64,000 nucleotides of DNA from contig JBCBET010000007.1 of NCBI GenBank assembly GCA_038528385.1, positions 1 to 64,000 of the forward strand, written 5' to 3'. The stretch's first letter is position 1; every line of letters starts with the position of its first letter. This document shows positions 1 to 8,440 of the stretch, one piece after another. A model generated the notes under the pieces. That model was given only the letters and a program-made list of their open reading frames with translations, made no database searches and had not been told where the DNA came from. A program made the translations under genes and the position numbers. The stretch is from Shimia_B sp038528385. GTDB taxonomy: Bacteria > Pseudomonadota > Alphaproteobacteria > Rhodobacterales > Rhodobacteraceae.

Positions 1-2
1 CC

Positions 3-362
3 CGTTCCGGAAACCTTATTAGAGAAAGGCGGGATCAGTGGCCCACGGACAGGGGGCTAGACGAGCTCGCTGCGCGCCACCTCCTCCACGTGATGAGGCA
101 CCGGGGCGGCCCGCGCGATCCCGTCGCCCGCTTCCACCTCGGCGACGGGGCCCGGCTCGAGGCCGTCCATGCAAATGCCGAGACCTCCGAGCGCGGCGTG
201 CGGCAATCTGGCCGCGCGATGGTCAATTGCCTTTACGACCTCACCGAATTGTCGCGCAATCACGCGAGCCTTACCGAGGACGGCGTCATCGCCGCCTCCC
301 CCGCCGCCCTAGCGCTGGCCGGACCCGTCGAGACGCCGCGCAGCCAACCGGAGATCGCCTGA
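3..362 (+). CDS. matA: Malonyl-CoA decarboxylase, C-terminal part (5' end outside window)
   Basis: This is the C-terminal ~119 residues of a malonyl-CoA decarboxylase, which converts malonyl-CoA to acetyl-CoA and CO2. The frame is open from base 3 to the TGA at 360-362. The family signature DPVARFHLGDGARLE and the following QSGRAMVNCLYDL and NHASL blocks match the C-terminal catalytic segment of the family. The start lies upstream of the window. The stop overlaps the ATG of matB (TGATG), so the two genes are translationally coupled. Together they form a malonate use module: MatB activates malonate and MatA decarboxylates the CoA ester. An apparent ATG at 93 is an internal methionine and not a start. 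The family call is firm, but the full length cannot be judged. Confidence 0.88.
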   Translation, partial: RSGNLIRERRDQWPTDRGLDELAARHLLHVMRHRGGPRDPVARFHLGDGARLEAVHANAETSERGVRQSGRAMVNCLYDLTELSRNHASLTEDGVIAASPAALALAGPVETPRSQPEIA

Positions 363-1870
363 TGACGAACCATGCCTTCGATGCCCTCATCGGCCGCGCC
401 GATGCCGCCGAGCGCCCGTTCCTCCACCTCGAAGATGGCAGCACCTGGACCCACGGCGATTTCGCGGACCGCGCGGCGCGATTGCAGGCGAAGCTCGTCG
501 CCGCGGGGCTGGTGCCCGGGGACCGCGTCGCGGTGCAAGTTGCGAAACATCCCGACGCCCTCGCGCTCTATGCCGGGTGCCTGCGCGGCGGGTTCGTCTT
601 TCTGCCGCTCAACACCGCCTACAGCCCCGCCGAACTCGATCACTTCGTTTCCGATTCCGGCGCGGCGCTCTTCGTGTGCGATGGGGAGGCCGCCGACGCC
701 CTCGCGCCGGTCGTCGCACGCGCCGGTTGCAAGCTCACCACGCTGGCGGATCTGGCGGGCGGGCTTGACGACGTCACTCCCGGCGCGGTGGCCGCGCGGG
801 GCCCGGACGATCTCGGCGCTATTCTCTATACGTCCGGCACGACGGGGCGCTCGAAGGGCGCGATGCTCACCCACGCCAATCTCCTCTCCAATGCGGAGGC
901 GCTCTGCACGGTGTGGCACTTCACGGAGAGTGACATCCTCATCCACGCGCTGCCCGTCTTTCACACCCACGGCTTGTTCGTGGCGACGAACATCACGCTC
1001 GCGGCGCGGTCCTCCATGATCTTCCAGAGCCGGTTCGATCCCGACGCGGTCCTCGCGGCCATGCCCGGCGCCTCCGTGCTCATGGGCGTGCCGACATTCT
1101 ACACCCGGCTCCTCGATCATCCCGGCCTGACGCGGGAGGCCACCGCGCATATGCGGCTCTTCGTGTCGGGCTCCGCGCCGATGCTCACTGAAACGCACCA
1201 CGCCTGGCACGAGGCGACGGGGCACTGGATCCTCGAACGCTACGGCATGACCGAAACGAACATGAACACGTCGAACCCCTACGAGGGCGAACGTCGGCCC
1301 GGCACGGTGGGGATGCCCCTGCCCGGCGTCGAGGTCCGCATCACCGGCGAGGGCCGAGCGCCCATGGCCGAGGACGAGACGGGCATGATCGAGGTGCGGG
1401 GGCCGAACGTCTTCAAGGGCTACTGGAAGCTGCCCGAGAAAACCGCCGAGGAGCTCGGCCCCGACGGTTGGTTCATCACCGGCGATCTCGGGAAAATGTC
1501 GGCGGACGGATACCTCTCCATCGTCGGTCGTCAGAAAGACCTCGTGATATCAGGGGGCTACAACATCTATCCCAAGGAAGTGGAGCAGGTTCTCGATGAT
1601 CTGCCCGGCGTGCTCGAATCCGCTGTCATCGGCGTGCCGCACCCGGATATGGGCGAGGCCGTCCTCGCCGTCATCGTGCCGCAGGCGGGCCAGCAGCCGG
1701 ACATCGACGGCTTGAGGAGCGCCCTCTCCGACAAGCTCGCGCGGTTCAAGCAGCCGCGCCAGATCGTTTTGGCCGATGCACTGCCCCGCAACACCATGGG
1801 CAAAGTCCAAAAGAACGCGCTGCGAGAGACCCATGGGGCGGCGTTCATTCAGGACTACGTGAAGCCATAG
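362..1870 (+). CDS. matB: Malonyl-CoA synthetase MatB
   Basis: A cytoplasmic ANL-superfamily ligase of 502 residues that forms malonyl-CoA from malonate, CoA and ATP. The AMP-binding loop YTSGTTGRSKG lies at about residues 156-166. The RYGMTETNMNTSNPY block is characteristic of MatB rather than fatty acyl-CoA ligases. The hinge region reads GWFITGDLG, and the C-terminal domain has GRQKDLVISGGYNIYPKE and the acyl-adenylate lysine region NTMGKVQKN near the end. The frame stays open far upstream (to base 38), but that part overlaps matA out of frame. I therefore place the start at the ATG at 362, which overlaps the matA stop. Length and motifs agree with rhizobial and Rhodopseudomonas MatB. It is likely co-transcribed with matA. 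Confidence 0.92.
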   Translation: MTNHAFDALIGRADAAERPFLHLEDGSTWTHGDFADRAARLQAKLVAAGLVPGDRVAVQVAKHPDALALYAGCLRGGFVFLPLNTAYSPAELDHFVSDSGAALFVCDGEAADALAPVVARAGCKLTTLADLAGGLDDVTPGAVAARGPDDLGAILYTSGTTGRSKGAMLTHANLLSNAEALCTVWHFTESDILIHALPVFHTHGLFVATNITLAARSSMIFQSRFDPDAVLAAMPGASVLMGVPTFYTRLLDHPGLTREATAHMRLFVSGSAPMLTETHHAWHEATGHWILERYGMTETNMNTSNPYEGERRPGTVGMPLPGVEVRITGEGRAPMAEDETGMIEVRGPNVFKGYWKLPEKTAEELGPDGWFITGDLGKMSADGYLSIVGRQKDLVISGGYNIYPKEVEQVLDDLPGVLESAVIGVPHPDMGEAVLAVIVPQAGQQPDIDGLRSALSDKLARFKQPRQIVLADALPRNTMGKVQKNALRETHGAAFIQDYVKP

Positions 1871-2066
1871 GCCCTCGAGCGCCGCACGTCCCGAGTTCTC
1901 CTGGCGTCCGGATCGCCGAGACCCGCCAGTCGGCCCCCAGGCGCAGACCTCCCCGCGGAGAAATCGCGCGTAAGGTCAAAAAATGTGCTATGGTGCCCCT
2001 GCCGGAGGTTTGGCCGGTGCAGGATGGATCGGCAATCGCCTCCCGGACGATAAAGGGAGGTTTGCC

Positions 2067-2930
2067 ATGGCAAAACCTGTGAAAACCATAGGCAATCCAG
2101 CGACTTGGTTCCTCAATTGGCTCCGCGGCTCGGCCCATTTCGTGCAGGGCTCCGCCCAGGAAGTCGCCGGTCAGGACATCCCGCGGCCGCAGGTTGCGAC
2201 CATAGGGCTCGACGATATCCGGGCCGCCCTGCGCATGGGCTTCGAGGATCTGGGGACGTTCCGCACGGACGTCCTCTTCATCGTCATCCTCTATCCGGTG
2301 CTCGGGCTCGGGCTGATGGCATTCGCGTTTCAGCTCAACCTTCTACCGCTGCTCTTTCCGCTGATGTCCGGCTTCGCGCTGCTGGGCCCGATTGCAGCGA
2401 TCTGCCTCTACGAGATGAGCCGGCTTCGGGAGACCGGGCAGGAGGCGCGCCTTCTCACGGCTCTCCGCGTCGTCGCATCGCCGGCCATCGGCGCGATCCT
2501 CGCGATCGGGCTTCTTCTGGTGGCGCTGTTCCTTGCCTGGATGGTGGCCGCCTACGTGATCTTCGCGCTGACGCTGGGCCCCGAGCCGCCGGTCTCGGCA
2601 ACCGCGTTCCTGAGCGATAGTCTCACGACGCCCGCGGGATGGGCGATGATCGTCATCGGCTGCGGCGTGGGGTTCGTCTTTGCGGCGGTTACGCTGGCCC
2701 TCACCATCGTCTCGCTGCCCCTTGTCATCCATCGCCATGCGGGCGTGTTGGTCGCGCTTGCGACCTCGCTCAAGGTCACCCGGAAGAACCCGATGACGGT
2801 GGCGGTGTGGGGCGCGCTCGTGGTGTGCTTTCTGGTCCTCGGCATGCTGCCGCTTCTGGTGGGGCTGATGATCGCGTTCCCGGTGCTGGGCCATGCCACC
2901 TGGCATCTTTACCGCCGTGCGGTGATCTGA
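2067..2930 (+). CDS. DUF2189 family membrane protein
   Basis: A 287-residue integral membrane protein of the DUF2189 family, function unknown. After a polar N-terminus of about 65 residues ending in a segment like IGLDDIRAALRMGFEDL, there are about six hydrophobic segments. The DUF2189 hallmark is the region around SGFALLGPIAAICLYEMSRLRE. The start ATG at 2067 is preceded by AAAGGGAGG, a strong ribosome binding site. The upstream frame extends to 1983 but lacks a comparable site. It stands alone between matB and the cytochrome oxidase operon on the same strand. A gap of 166 bases before ctaC leaves open whether it is co-transcribed. Confidence 0.8.
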   Translation: MAKPVKTIGNPATWFLNWLRGSAHFVQGSAQEVAGQDIPRPQVATIGLDDIRAALRMGFEDLGTFRTDVLFIVILYPVLGLGLMAFAFQLNLLPLLFPLMSGFALLGPIAAICLYEMSRLRETGQEARLLTALRVVASPAIGAILAIGLLLVALFLAWMVAAYVIFALTLGPEPPVSATAFLSDSLTTPAGWAMIVIGCGVGFVFAAVTLALTIVSLPLVIHRHAGVLVALATSLKVTRKNPMTVAVWGALVVCFLVLGMLPLLVGLMIAFPVLGHATWHLYRRAVI

Positions 2931-3096
2931 AGCCCTGCGCGAGGCGCTTGCGCAAGGGGGCCTCGCTGAGGCGCGGGGCATCCGCAAAAGGCGCCGACAC
3001 CGACGGAATTCCACATTCCGCGGATTTGTGCTAAAATCGCGTATCGCCGTGCGAGTTCGATTGCGCCGCGGCGGTCGCCTGCGGAAAGGCGGACAC

Positions 3097-3921
3097 ATGA
3101 TTGTTGTGATTGCGCTCCTCGCCGTCGTTATCGGTTCGATCCTGTTTCACCTCCTCTCACCCTGGTGGTGGACGCCGATCGCCTCGAACTGGGGCTATAT
3201 CGACACGACCCTCGTCATCACCTTCTGGATTACCGGGATCGTCTTTGCAGCGGTCGTGCTGTTCATGGCCTACTGCGTCTGGCGCTACCGTCACGAGGAG
3301 GGGCGCGTGGCGGTTTTCGATCCCGAAAACCGCCGGCTCGAGCTCTGGCTCACGGCGGTAACGGGGCTGGGCGTGGCGGCGATGCTAGCGCCGGGGCTCA
3401 TCGTCTGGAAACAGTTCGTGACGGTGCCCGAGGAGGCCACCGAGGTCGAGGTCTTCGCGCAGCAATGGAGCTGGAGCTTCCGGCTACCGGGTGCCGACGG
3501 GCGCCTCGGCACGACCGATGCGCTGCTCGTGACCAGGGACAATCCCCTGGGCCTCAATCCCCGTGACAGGTTCGGACAGGACGACATCATCGTCGAGGCC
3601 CGCGACCTGCATCTGCCGGTGGACCGCCCCGTGAAGATGGTGCTGCGCTCGGTGGACGTGCTGCACAATTTCTACGTGCCCGAATTCCGCGCCAAGATGG
3701 ACATGGTGCCGGGCATGATCACCTTTTTCTGGTTCACGCCCACGCGCACGGGCGAGTTCGAGATCCTGTGTGCGGAGCTTTGCGGGATCAATCACGCCTT
3801 CATGCGCGGCTACGTGCAGGTGGAGGAAGAGGCCGACTACGAGGTGTGGCTGCTGGAGCAGCGGACCTTTGCTGAATTGGCGACAGAGGAGCAGGTCAGG
3901 ACCGCGATGAACGCGCCGTAG
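3097..3921 (+). CDS. ctaC: Cytochrome c oxidase subunit II
   Basis: A 274-residue CuA-bearing subunit of a heme-copper oxidase, which accepts electrons from cytochrome c on the periplasmic side. Two N-terminal membrane segments (about residues 1-20 and 40-66, with a third hydrophobic stretch near 90-105) precede a cupredoxin domain. The CuA ligands are present: the His in SVDVLHNFYVPEF, and the motif CAELCGINHAFM with two Cys, His and Met. This makes it a cytochrome c oxidase and not a quinol oxidase. No C-terminal cytochrome c domain is fused. The ATG at 3097 follows GGAAAGGCGGAC. An upstream start at 3028 would add a basic, non-membrane leader and is less likely. It is the first gene of a run ctaC-ctaD-subunit III-like-ctaE-subunit IV. 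Confidence 0.93.
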   Translation: MIVVIALLAVVIGSILFHLLSPWWWTPIASNWGYIDTTLVITFWITGIVFAAVVLFMAYCVWRYRHEEGRVAVFDPENRRLELWLTAVTGLGVAAMLAPGLIVWKQFVTVPEEATEVEVFAQQWSWSFRLPGADGRLGTTDALLVTRDNPLGLNPRDRFGQDDIIVEARDLHLPVDRPVKMVLRSVDVLHNFYVPEFRAKMDMVPGMITFFWFTPTRTGEFEILCAELCGINHAFMRGYVQVEEEADYEVWLLEQRTFAELATEEQVRTAMNAP

Positions 3922-3990
3922 GCTCCCCCGCCACCGAAGGTCCCGCGCGCTCGCGGGTGGTCAGGCCGTGGCCGGCCGGGAGGAGAGACT

Positions 3991-5757
3991 ATGGCCAACG
4001 TGACCCATGGACGCGACGCGCATGTGCCGCCCGCCGAAGTGCCCGACATCCATCCTCCCCATGCGGGAAGCTGGCTCACCCGGTGGGTGTTTTCGCAGGA
4101 CGCCAAGTATATCGCGATCCAGTATTCCGGCACGGCCATCGCCATCGGGCTCGTGGGACTCGTCCTGTCCTGGCTCGTGCGCCTTCAGCTGGGCTTTCCG
4201 GACGTCTTCTTCTTCTCTCCGGAGGTCTATTACCAGTTCATCACCATGCACGGGATGATCATGGTGATCTACCTGCTCACGGCAGTCTTTCTGGGCGGGT
4301 TCGGCAATTACCTGATCCCGCTCATGGTCGGCGCGCGCGACATGGTCTTTCCCTTCGTCAACATGCTCAGTTACTGGGTCTATCTGCTGGCCGTCATCGT
4401 GCTCGTGGCGAGCTTTTTCGTGCCCGGTGGACCCACCGGGGCGGGCTGGACGCTCTATCCCCCGCAGGCGATCCTGTCGGGCACGCCGGGAGGGCAGGAT
4501 CTGGGCATCATCCTGATGCTCGTCTCGCTCATCCTCTTCATCATCGGCTTCACCATGGGCGGGCTGAATTACGCCGTCACCGTGCTCCAGGCGCGGGCGC
4601 GGGGCATGACGCTCATGCGGATGCCGCTCACTGTCTGGGGCATCTTCACGGCCACGGTGATGGCGCTGCTGGCCTTTCCCGCGCTATTCGTGGCCTGCGT
4701 GATGATGCTCTTCGACCGGCTGCTCGGCACCTCGTTCTTCATGCCCGCGCTCGTCGAGTTCGGGGAGACGCTGAGCTATGGCGGCGGCTCGCCCATCGTC
4801 TTTCAGCATCTCTTCTGGTTCTTCGGGCACCCGGAGGTCTACATCGTGGCGCTGCCCGCCTTCGGCATCGTGTCGGACCTCATCAGCGTCCACGCCCGCA
4901 AGAACGTCTTCGGCTACCGAATGATGGTCTGGGCCATCGTGGGTATCGGCGCGTTGAGCTTCATCGTCTGGGCCCACCACATGTATGTGTCGGGCATGCA
5001 TCCGTGGTTCGGCTTCTTTTTTGCCACGACGACGCTCATCATCGCGATCCCCACGGCGATCAAGGTCTATAACTGGCTGCTCACGCTCTGGCAGGGCGAC
5101 ATTCACCTGACGCTGCCCATGCTCTTTTCGCTGGGCTTCATCGTGACCTTCGTGAATGGCGGGCTCACGGGGCTCTTTCTGGGCAATGTCGTCGTGGACG
5201 TGCCGCTCTCGGACACGATGTTCGTCGTCGCGCATTTTCACATGGTGATGGGGGTCGCCCCGCTCATGGTGATCTTCGGGGCCATCTATCACTGGTACCC
5301 GCTGATGACGGGCCGGATGCTGAGCGAATGGATGGGACAGGTGCATTTCTGGGTCACCTTCGTGGGCGCCTATGCGATCTTTTTTCCGATGCATTACGTG
5401 GGCCTCGTCGGCGTGCCGCGCCGCTATCCCGAGATCGGCGAGAGCGCCTTCATGTCCGCCCCCGTGGACGGCCTCAATGCCTTCATCAGCGTGGCCGCCT
5501 TCATCGTCGGCGCAGTGCAGATACTCTTTTTGTTCAACATCTTCTGGAGCCTGCGCCATGGCCGCGCCTCGGGCGGCAATCCCTGGCGCGCGGCATCGCT
5601 CGAATGGCAGACGCCCAAGACGCCGCCCGAACACGGCAATTGGGGCGATGACCTGCCGCTCGTCTATCGCTGGGCCTACGATTACAGCGTGCCGGGCGCG
5701 CCGGAGGATTTCCTCGCTCAGACCGATCCCTGGGCGCCGCGGGAGGCGCCGGCATGA
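3991..5757 (+). CDS. ctaD: Cytochrome c oxidase subunit I
   Basis: The 588-residue catalytic subunit holding heme a, the heme a3-CuB centre and the proton channels, in the inner membrane. About twelve membrane segments are visible. The CuB/proton motif GHPEVY (His ~280, Glu ~282) is intact. It is followed by the paired histidines in WAHHMYVSG and the heme ligand region FVVAHFHMVMG. The Asn/Asp pattern GNYLIPLMVGARD...FVNMLSYW resembles the entrance of a D-channel, so the oxidase probably belongs to the A-type. A GGAGGAGA ribosome site precedes the ATG. The C-terminus carries a short soluble extension that overlaps the next gene by four bases (ATGA). Confidence 0.95.
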   Translation: MANVTHGRDAHVPPAEVPDIHPPHAGSWLTRWVFSQDAKYIAIQYSGTAIAIGLVGLVLSWLVRLQLGFPDVFFFSPEVYYQFITMHGMIMVIYLLTAVFLGGFGNYLIPLMVGARDMVFPFVNMLSYWVYLLAVIVLVASFFVPGGPTGAGWTLYPPQAILSGTPGGQDLGIILMLVSLILFIIGFTMGGLNYAVTVLQARARGMTLMRMPLTVWGIFTATVMALLAFPALFVACVMMLFDRLLGTSFFMPALVEFGETLSYGGGSPIVFQHLFWFFGHPEVYIVALPAFGIVSDLISVHARKNVFGYRMMVWAIVGIGALSFIVWAHHMYVSGMHPWFGFFFATTTLIIAIPTAIKVYNWLLTLWQGDIHLTLPMLFSLGFIVTFVNGGLTGLFLGNVVVDVPLSDTMFVVAHFHMVMGVAPLMVIFGAIYHWYPLMTGRMLSEWMGQVHFWVTFVGAYAIFFPMHYVGLVGVPRRYPEIGESAFMSAPVDGLNAFISVAAFIVGAVQILFLFNIFWSLRHGRASGGNPWRAASLEWQTPKTPPEHGNWGDDLPLVYRWAYDYSVPGAPEDFLAQTDPWAPREAPA

Positions 5758-6437
5758 CCGTGATCCTCGCCTTCATCGCCGCGATCATCGCCGTGGCGGC
5801 CTGGTGGCTTTTGCGCGAGGGGGTGATGACGAAGCCCTGGCTCGAAACCGGCGCCCCGGCCCCGGCCCCGATGGCGGCGCCCCCGGGGCGTACCGGCCTC
5901 GGCGTCTTTCTCGTGGTCGCAGGCGCGCTCTTCGCGCTCTTCGGCAGCGCCTTCGTCATGCGCATGGACCTCGAATTCTGGAGTTCGTTCGAGATGCCGG
6001 GGATCGTCTGGACCAACACGGCGCTCCTTCTCGCGGCGGGGGTTTTCCTCCATCTGGCCGCCCGCGCGGCGGGGCGCGGTGAGACGGGGATCATGCGCCG
6101 CGACATGCGCGTCGCGGGTGTGGCGACCCTGGGCTTTCTCGGAGGGCAGCTCCGCGCATGGCACGATCTCACCGCGGCGGGCGAGGGCCTCGCGGCGGGC
6201 CCGGCGGCGAGCTTTTTCTACCTCCTGAGCGGGCTCCACGGGCTCCACATCCTCGGCGGCCTCGCCGCGCTCGGGCTGATCGCGGCCGAACGCGCCGGGC
6301 CGCAAGACCGCGCAGAGAGGCTTCGCCTCTGCGCGACGTACTGGGATTTCATGCTCGTGGTCTGGCTCGGGCTGCTGATTCTCTTCCTCGGCTGGGCCAA
6401 CGGGCTCGTCGATATCTGCCGAAGTTTTCTGACATGA
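5754..6437 (+). CDS. Cytochrome c oxidase subunit III-like protein
   Basis: A 227-residue membrane protein of the heme-copper oxidase subunit III superfamily. It starts with a single hydrophobic segment (residues ~2-20), then a Pro/Ala-rich link, then about five segments. Subunit III-like features include the GLHGLHILGGLAALG stretch and the terminal YWDFMLVVWLGLLILFL segment, which corresponds to the YWHFVDxVW block of classical subunit III. It is divergent and lies directly between ctaD and a more canonical subunit III gene. The operon therefore encodes two subunit III-type proteins. Whether both enter one complex, or this one is an assembly or stabilising subunit, cannot be told from the sequence. 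The start overlaps the ctaD stop. Confidence 0.8.
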   Translation: MTVILAFIAAIIAVAAWWLLREGVMTKPWLETGAPAPAPMAAPPGRTGLGVFLVVAGALFALFGSAFVMRMDLEFWSSFEMPGIVWTNTALLLAAGVFLHLAARAAGRGETGIMRRDMRVAGVATLGFLGGQLRAWHDLTAAGEGLAAGPAASFFYLLSGLHGLHILGGLAALGLIAAERAGPQDRAERLRLCATYWDFMLVVWLGLLILFLGWANGLVDICRSFLT

Positions 6438-6446
6438 GGATGCGCC

Positions 6447-7154
6447 ATGGCCGATAGCAGCCTTCCCGCCCCGCGCCCCGACGGCTTCGAGGGCATCGTC
6501 GCCGATTGGAGCTCCGACCAGCGCGCCTTCAAGCGCGTCTCCTGGGGCAAGGCGATGATGTGGATTTTTCTTTTGAGCGACACTTTCGTCTTCTCGATAT
6601 TCCTCTTGGGCTACATGACGGCGCGGATGTCCACGCCCGAGGATTGGCCCAATACCAGCGAGGTCTTCGCGCTCCACGTGGGCGGCGCGGATCTGCCGCT
6701 CCTTCTGATCGCGATCATGACCTTCGTGCTGATCTCCTCGAGCGGGACCATGGCGATGGCGGTGCGCTTCGGCTATGCGCGGGCCCGGCGGGCCACGGCG
6801 GGGCTGATGTATCTGACCGCCGCGCTCGGCGCGGGTTTCGTGGGCATGCAGGCCTTCGAGTGGACCAAGCTCATCCACGAGGGCGTGCGCCCCTGGTCGA
6901 ACCCCTTCGGCGCCGAGCAGTTCGGCGCGAGCTTTTTCATGATCACCGGATTTCACGGCACCCATGTCTCCTTCGGGGTGCTCTTTCTCGTGATCATCGC
7001 CACGAAGATCTGGCGCGGCGAGTTCGACCGCCGCGGCCGCACGTGGCTGAAATCAGGCGCCGGCGATTACGAGGCGGTGGAAATCATGGGGCTATACTGG
7101 CATTTCGTCGATCTCGTCTGGGTGTTCATCTTCGCATTCTTCTATCTTTGGTGA
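6447..7154 (+). CDS. ctaE: Cytochrome c oxidase subunit III
   Basis: A 235-residue canonical subunit III of the heme-copper oxidase. It has one N-terminal membrane segment after a ~35-residue soluble lead (KAMMWIFLLSDTFVFS) and five or six segments in all. The family signatures GFHGTHVSFGVLF and YWHFVDLVWVFIFAFFYL at the C-terminus are both present. Subunit III has no redox centre. It stabilises subunit I and shapes proton uptake. The ATG at 6447 lies nine bases after the preceding stop. The gene is part of the same transcription unit as ctaC and ctaD. Confidence 0.93.
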   Translation: MADSSLPAPRPDGFEGIVADWSSDQRAFKRVSWGKAMMWIFLLSDTFVFSIFLLGYMTARMSTPEDWPNTSEVFALHVGGADLPLLLIAIMTFVLISSSGTMAMAVRFGYARARRATAGLMYLTAALGAGFVGMQAFEWTKLIHEGVRPWSNPFGAEQFGASFFMITGFHGTHVSFGVLFLVIIATKIWRGEFDRRGRTWLKSGAGDYEAVEIMGLYWHFVDLVWVFIFAFFYLW

Positions 7155-7163
7155 GGGACGACC

Positions 7164-7514
7164 ATGGCCAACACTGCGACTGCATCACCCGCCACGGCCC
7201 ATGAGGAGGGCCAACAGCACCCGCTCGGGCTCTACTTCCTGGTCTGGGGGCTGCTCTTCGTGCTCAGCGCGTTCTCCTATGCGGTGGATTACGCCGGGCT
7301 CGAGGGGCTCTTGCGCTGGGCGCTCATCCTCGTCTTCATGGTGTTGAAGGCGGGGCTCATCGTCGCCGTCTTCATGCATGTCGCTTGGGAGCGGCTGGCG
7401 CTCGTCTACGCGATCCTCTTGCCGCCTGTGGTCGTGCTGGCCTTTCTCGGCATCATGGTTGTGGAGGCCGATTACACCTTCCTGACACGGCTCTCGGCCT
7501 TCGGCGGGCCCTAG
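7164..7514 (+). CDS. Cytochrome c oxidase subunit IV family protein
   Basis: A 116-residue protein with three membrane segments (about residues 26-45, 50-72 and 80-102), matching the bacterial subunit IV family in size and pattern. The segment LILVFMVLKAGLIVAVFMHV with its lysine and histidine is typical (CyoD and CtaF share KxxxIxxxFMHL). It closes the oxidase operon. Its TAG stop at 7512-7514 shares the palindrome CTAG with the stop of the convergent ctaB, so the two coding regions overlap by four bases tail to tail. Confidence 0.88.
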   Translation: MANTATASPATAHEEGQQHPLGLYFLVWGLLFVLSAFSYAVDYAGLEGLLRWALILVFMVLKAGLIVAVFMHVAWERLALVYAILLPPVVVLAFLGIMVVEADYTFLTRLSAFGGP

Positions 7515-8440
7515 ACGCCCGCGGTGAGCCGCGCAGCGCCCGCATCGATCAGGAGCCCGGCAAAGATCGCGAAGAGGTAGAGGATCGAATAGGAAAAGAG
7601 CGCCTTGGCCTCGCCCCGCGCGCCAGGGGGCGCCGCATGAAGCGCGAGCGCGCGTCTGATGAATTCAGCCCCCAAAATCAAGGCCGCGAGGCCGTAGGCA
7701 GGGCCGGCGAGCCCTGCGGACCAGGGCGCCACGCCCAGCGGCGCAAGCACCAACGCGTAGCCGAGGATCTGGCGCCTTGTCGCGGCCTCGCCAGCGACGA
7801 CGGTCAGCATGGGGATGCGGGCACGGGCGTAATCGCCGCTCCGCATCAGCGCCAGCGCCCAGAAATGCGGCGGCGTCCAGATCAGGATGATCAGGAAGAG
7901 AAGCCCGGCCCGCCAATCGAGGCTGCCGCTAACCGTTGCCCATCCGATGACCGGCGGCAGCGCGCCCGCCGCGCCGCCGATGACGATGTTCTGTGGCGTC
8001 CTGTGTTTGAGCCACATCGTGTAGATGACCGCGTAAAACGCGATCGTCGCGGCCAGAAGTGCCGCCGACGGCCCGTTGGCCACGATCGCCAGAGCCGCCA
8101 CCGAAAGAACCGCGAGCGCGAGCCCGAAAGCCAGCGCCTCCTGCGGGGCCACCTGACCCGCCGGGATCGGGCGGCGCGCGGTTCGGGCCATCTGCCGGTC
8201 AAGCGGCGCATCATACCACATGTTGAGCGCCCCGGCGGCGCCTGCGCCGCCTGCAATCGCGAGGATCGCCGCCATCGCCGATGGCGCGGACATCTCTCCC
8301 GGCGCCAGCGCCATGCCGGTGATCGCCGTGAAAATCGCCAGTGACATGACGCGAGGCTTTGTGAGCGCGAAGAAGTGCCCGGCCCGGCCAAGCCGTATAT
8401 GGGGCGCCTTGAGCGCGGAAGAGTGTCTCGGGGTCGGCAT
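7511..8440 (-). CDS. ctaB: Protoheme IX farnesyltransferase (heme O synthase)
   Basis: A UbiA-superfamily prenyltransferase that adds a farnesyl group to heme b to give heme o, needed for both the aa3-type oxidase and the bo3 oxidase in this window. About nine membrane segments are visible. The first Asp-rich motif appears as NMWYDAPLDRQMARTARRP (N/DxxxD), preceded by the family start ALTKPRVM. The WTPPHFWALAL block is also a family hallmark. I choose the ATG at 8440, which follows AGGTGA at good spacing. A GTG at 8449 is also possible but sits only 3-4 bases after GGAGG. It is convergent with the oxidase operon rather than inside it. Confidence 0.92.
   Translation of the reverse strand: MPTPRHSSALKAPHIRLGRAGHFFALTKPRVMSLAIFTAITGMALAPGEMSAPSAMAAILAIAGGAGAAGALNMWYDAPLDRQMARTARRPIPAGQVAPQEALAFGLALAVLSVAALAIVANGPSAALLAATIAFYAVIYTMWLKHRTPQNIVIGGAAGALPPVIGWATVSGSLDWRAGLLFLIILIWTPPHFWALALMRSGDYARARIPMLTVVAGEAATRRQILGYALVLAPLGVAPWSAGLAGPAYGLAALILGAEFIRRALALHAAPPGARGEAKALFSYSILYLFAIFAGLLIDAGAARLTAGV

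Noticed and set aside
38..361. N-terminal extension of matB upstream of its ATG
   Set aside because: The sequence is Arg/Pro-rich and overlaps the matA coding frame. The ATG overlapping the matA stop is the better start.
5718..6965. 415-residue minus-strand ORF opposite the oxidase subunit III genes
   Set aside because: It is rich in Arg, His and Glu, mirrors membrane-protein codons on the other strand, and has no recognisable domain.
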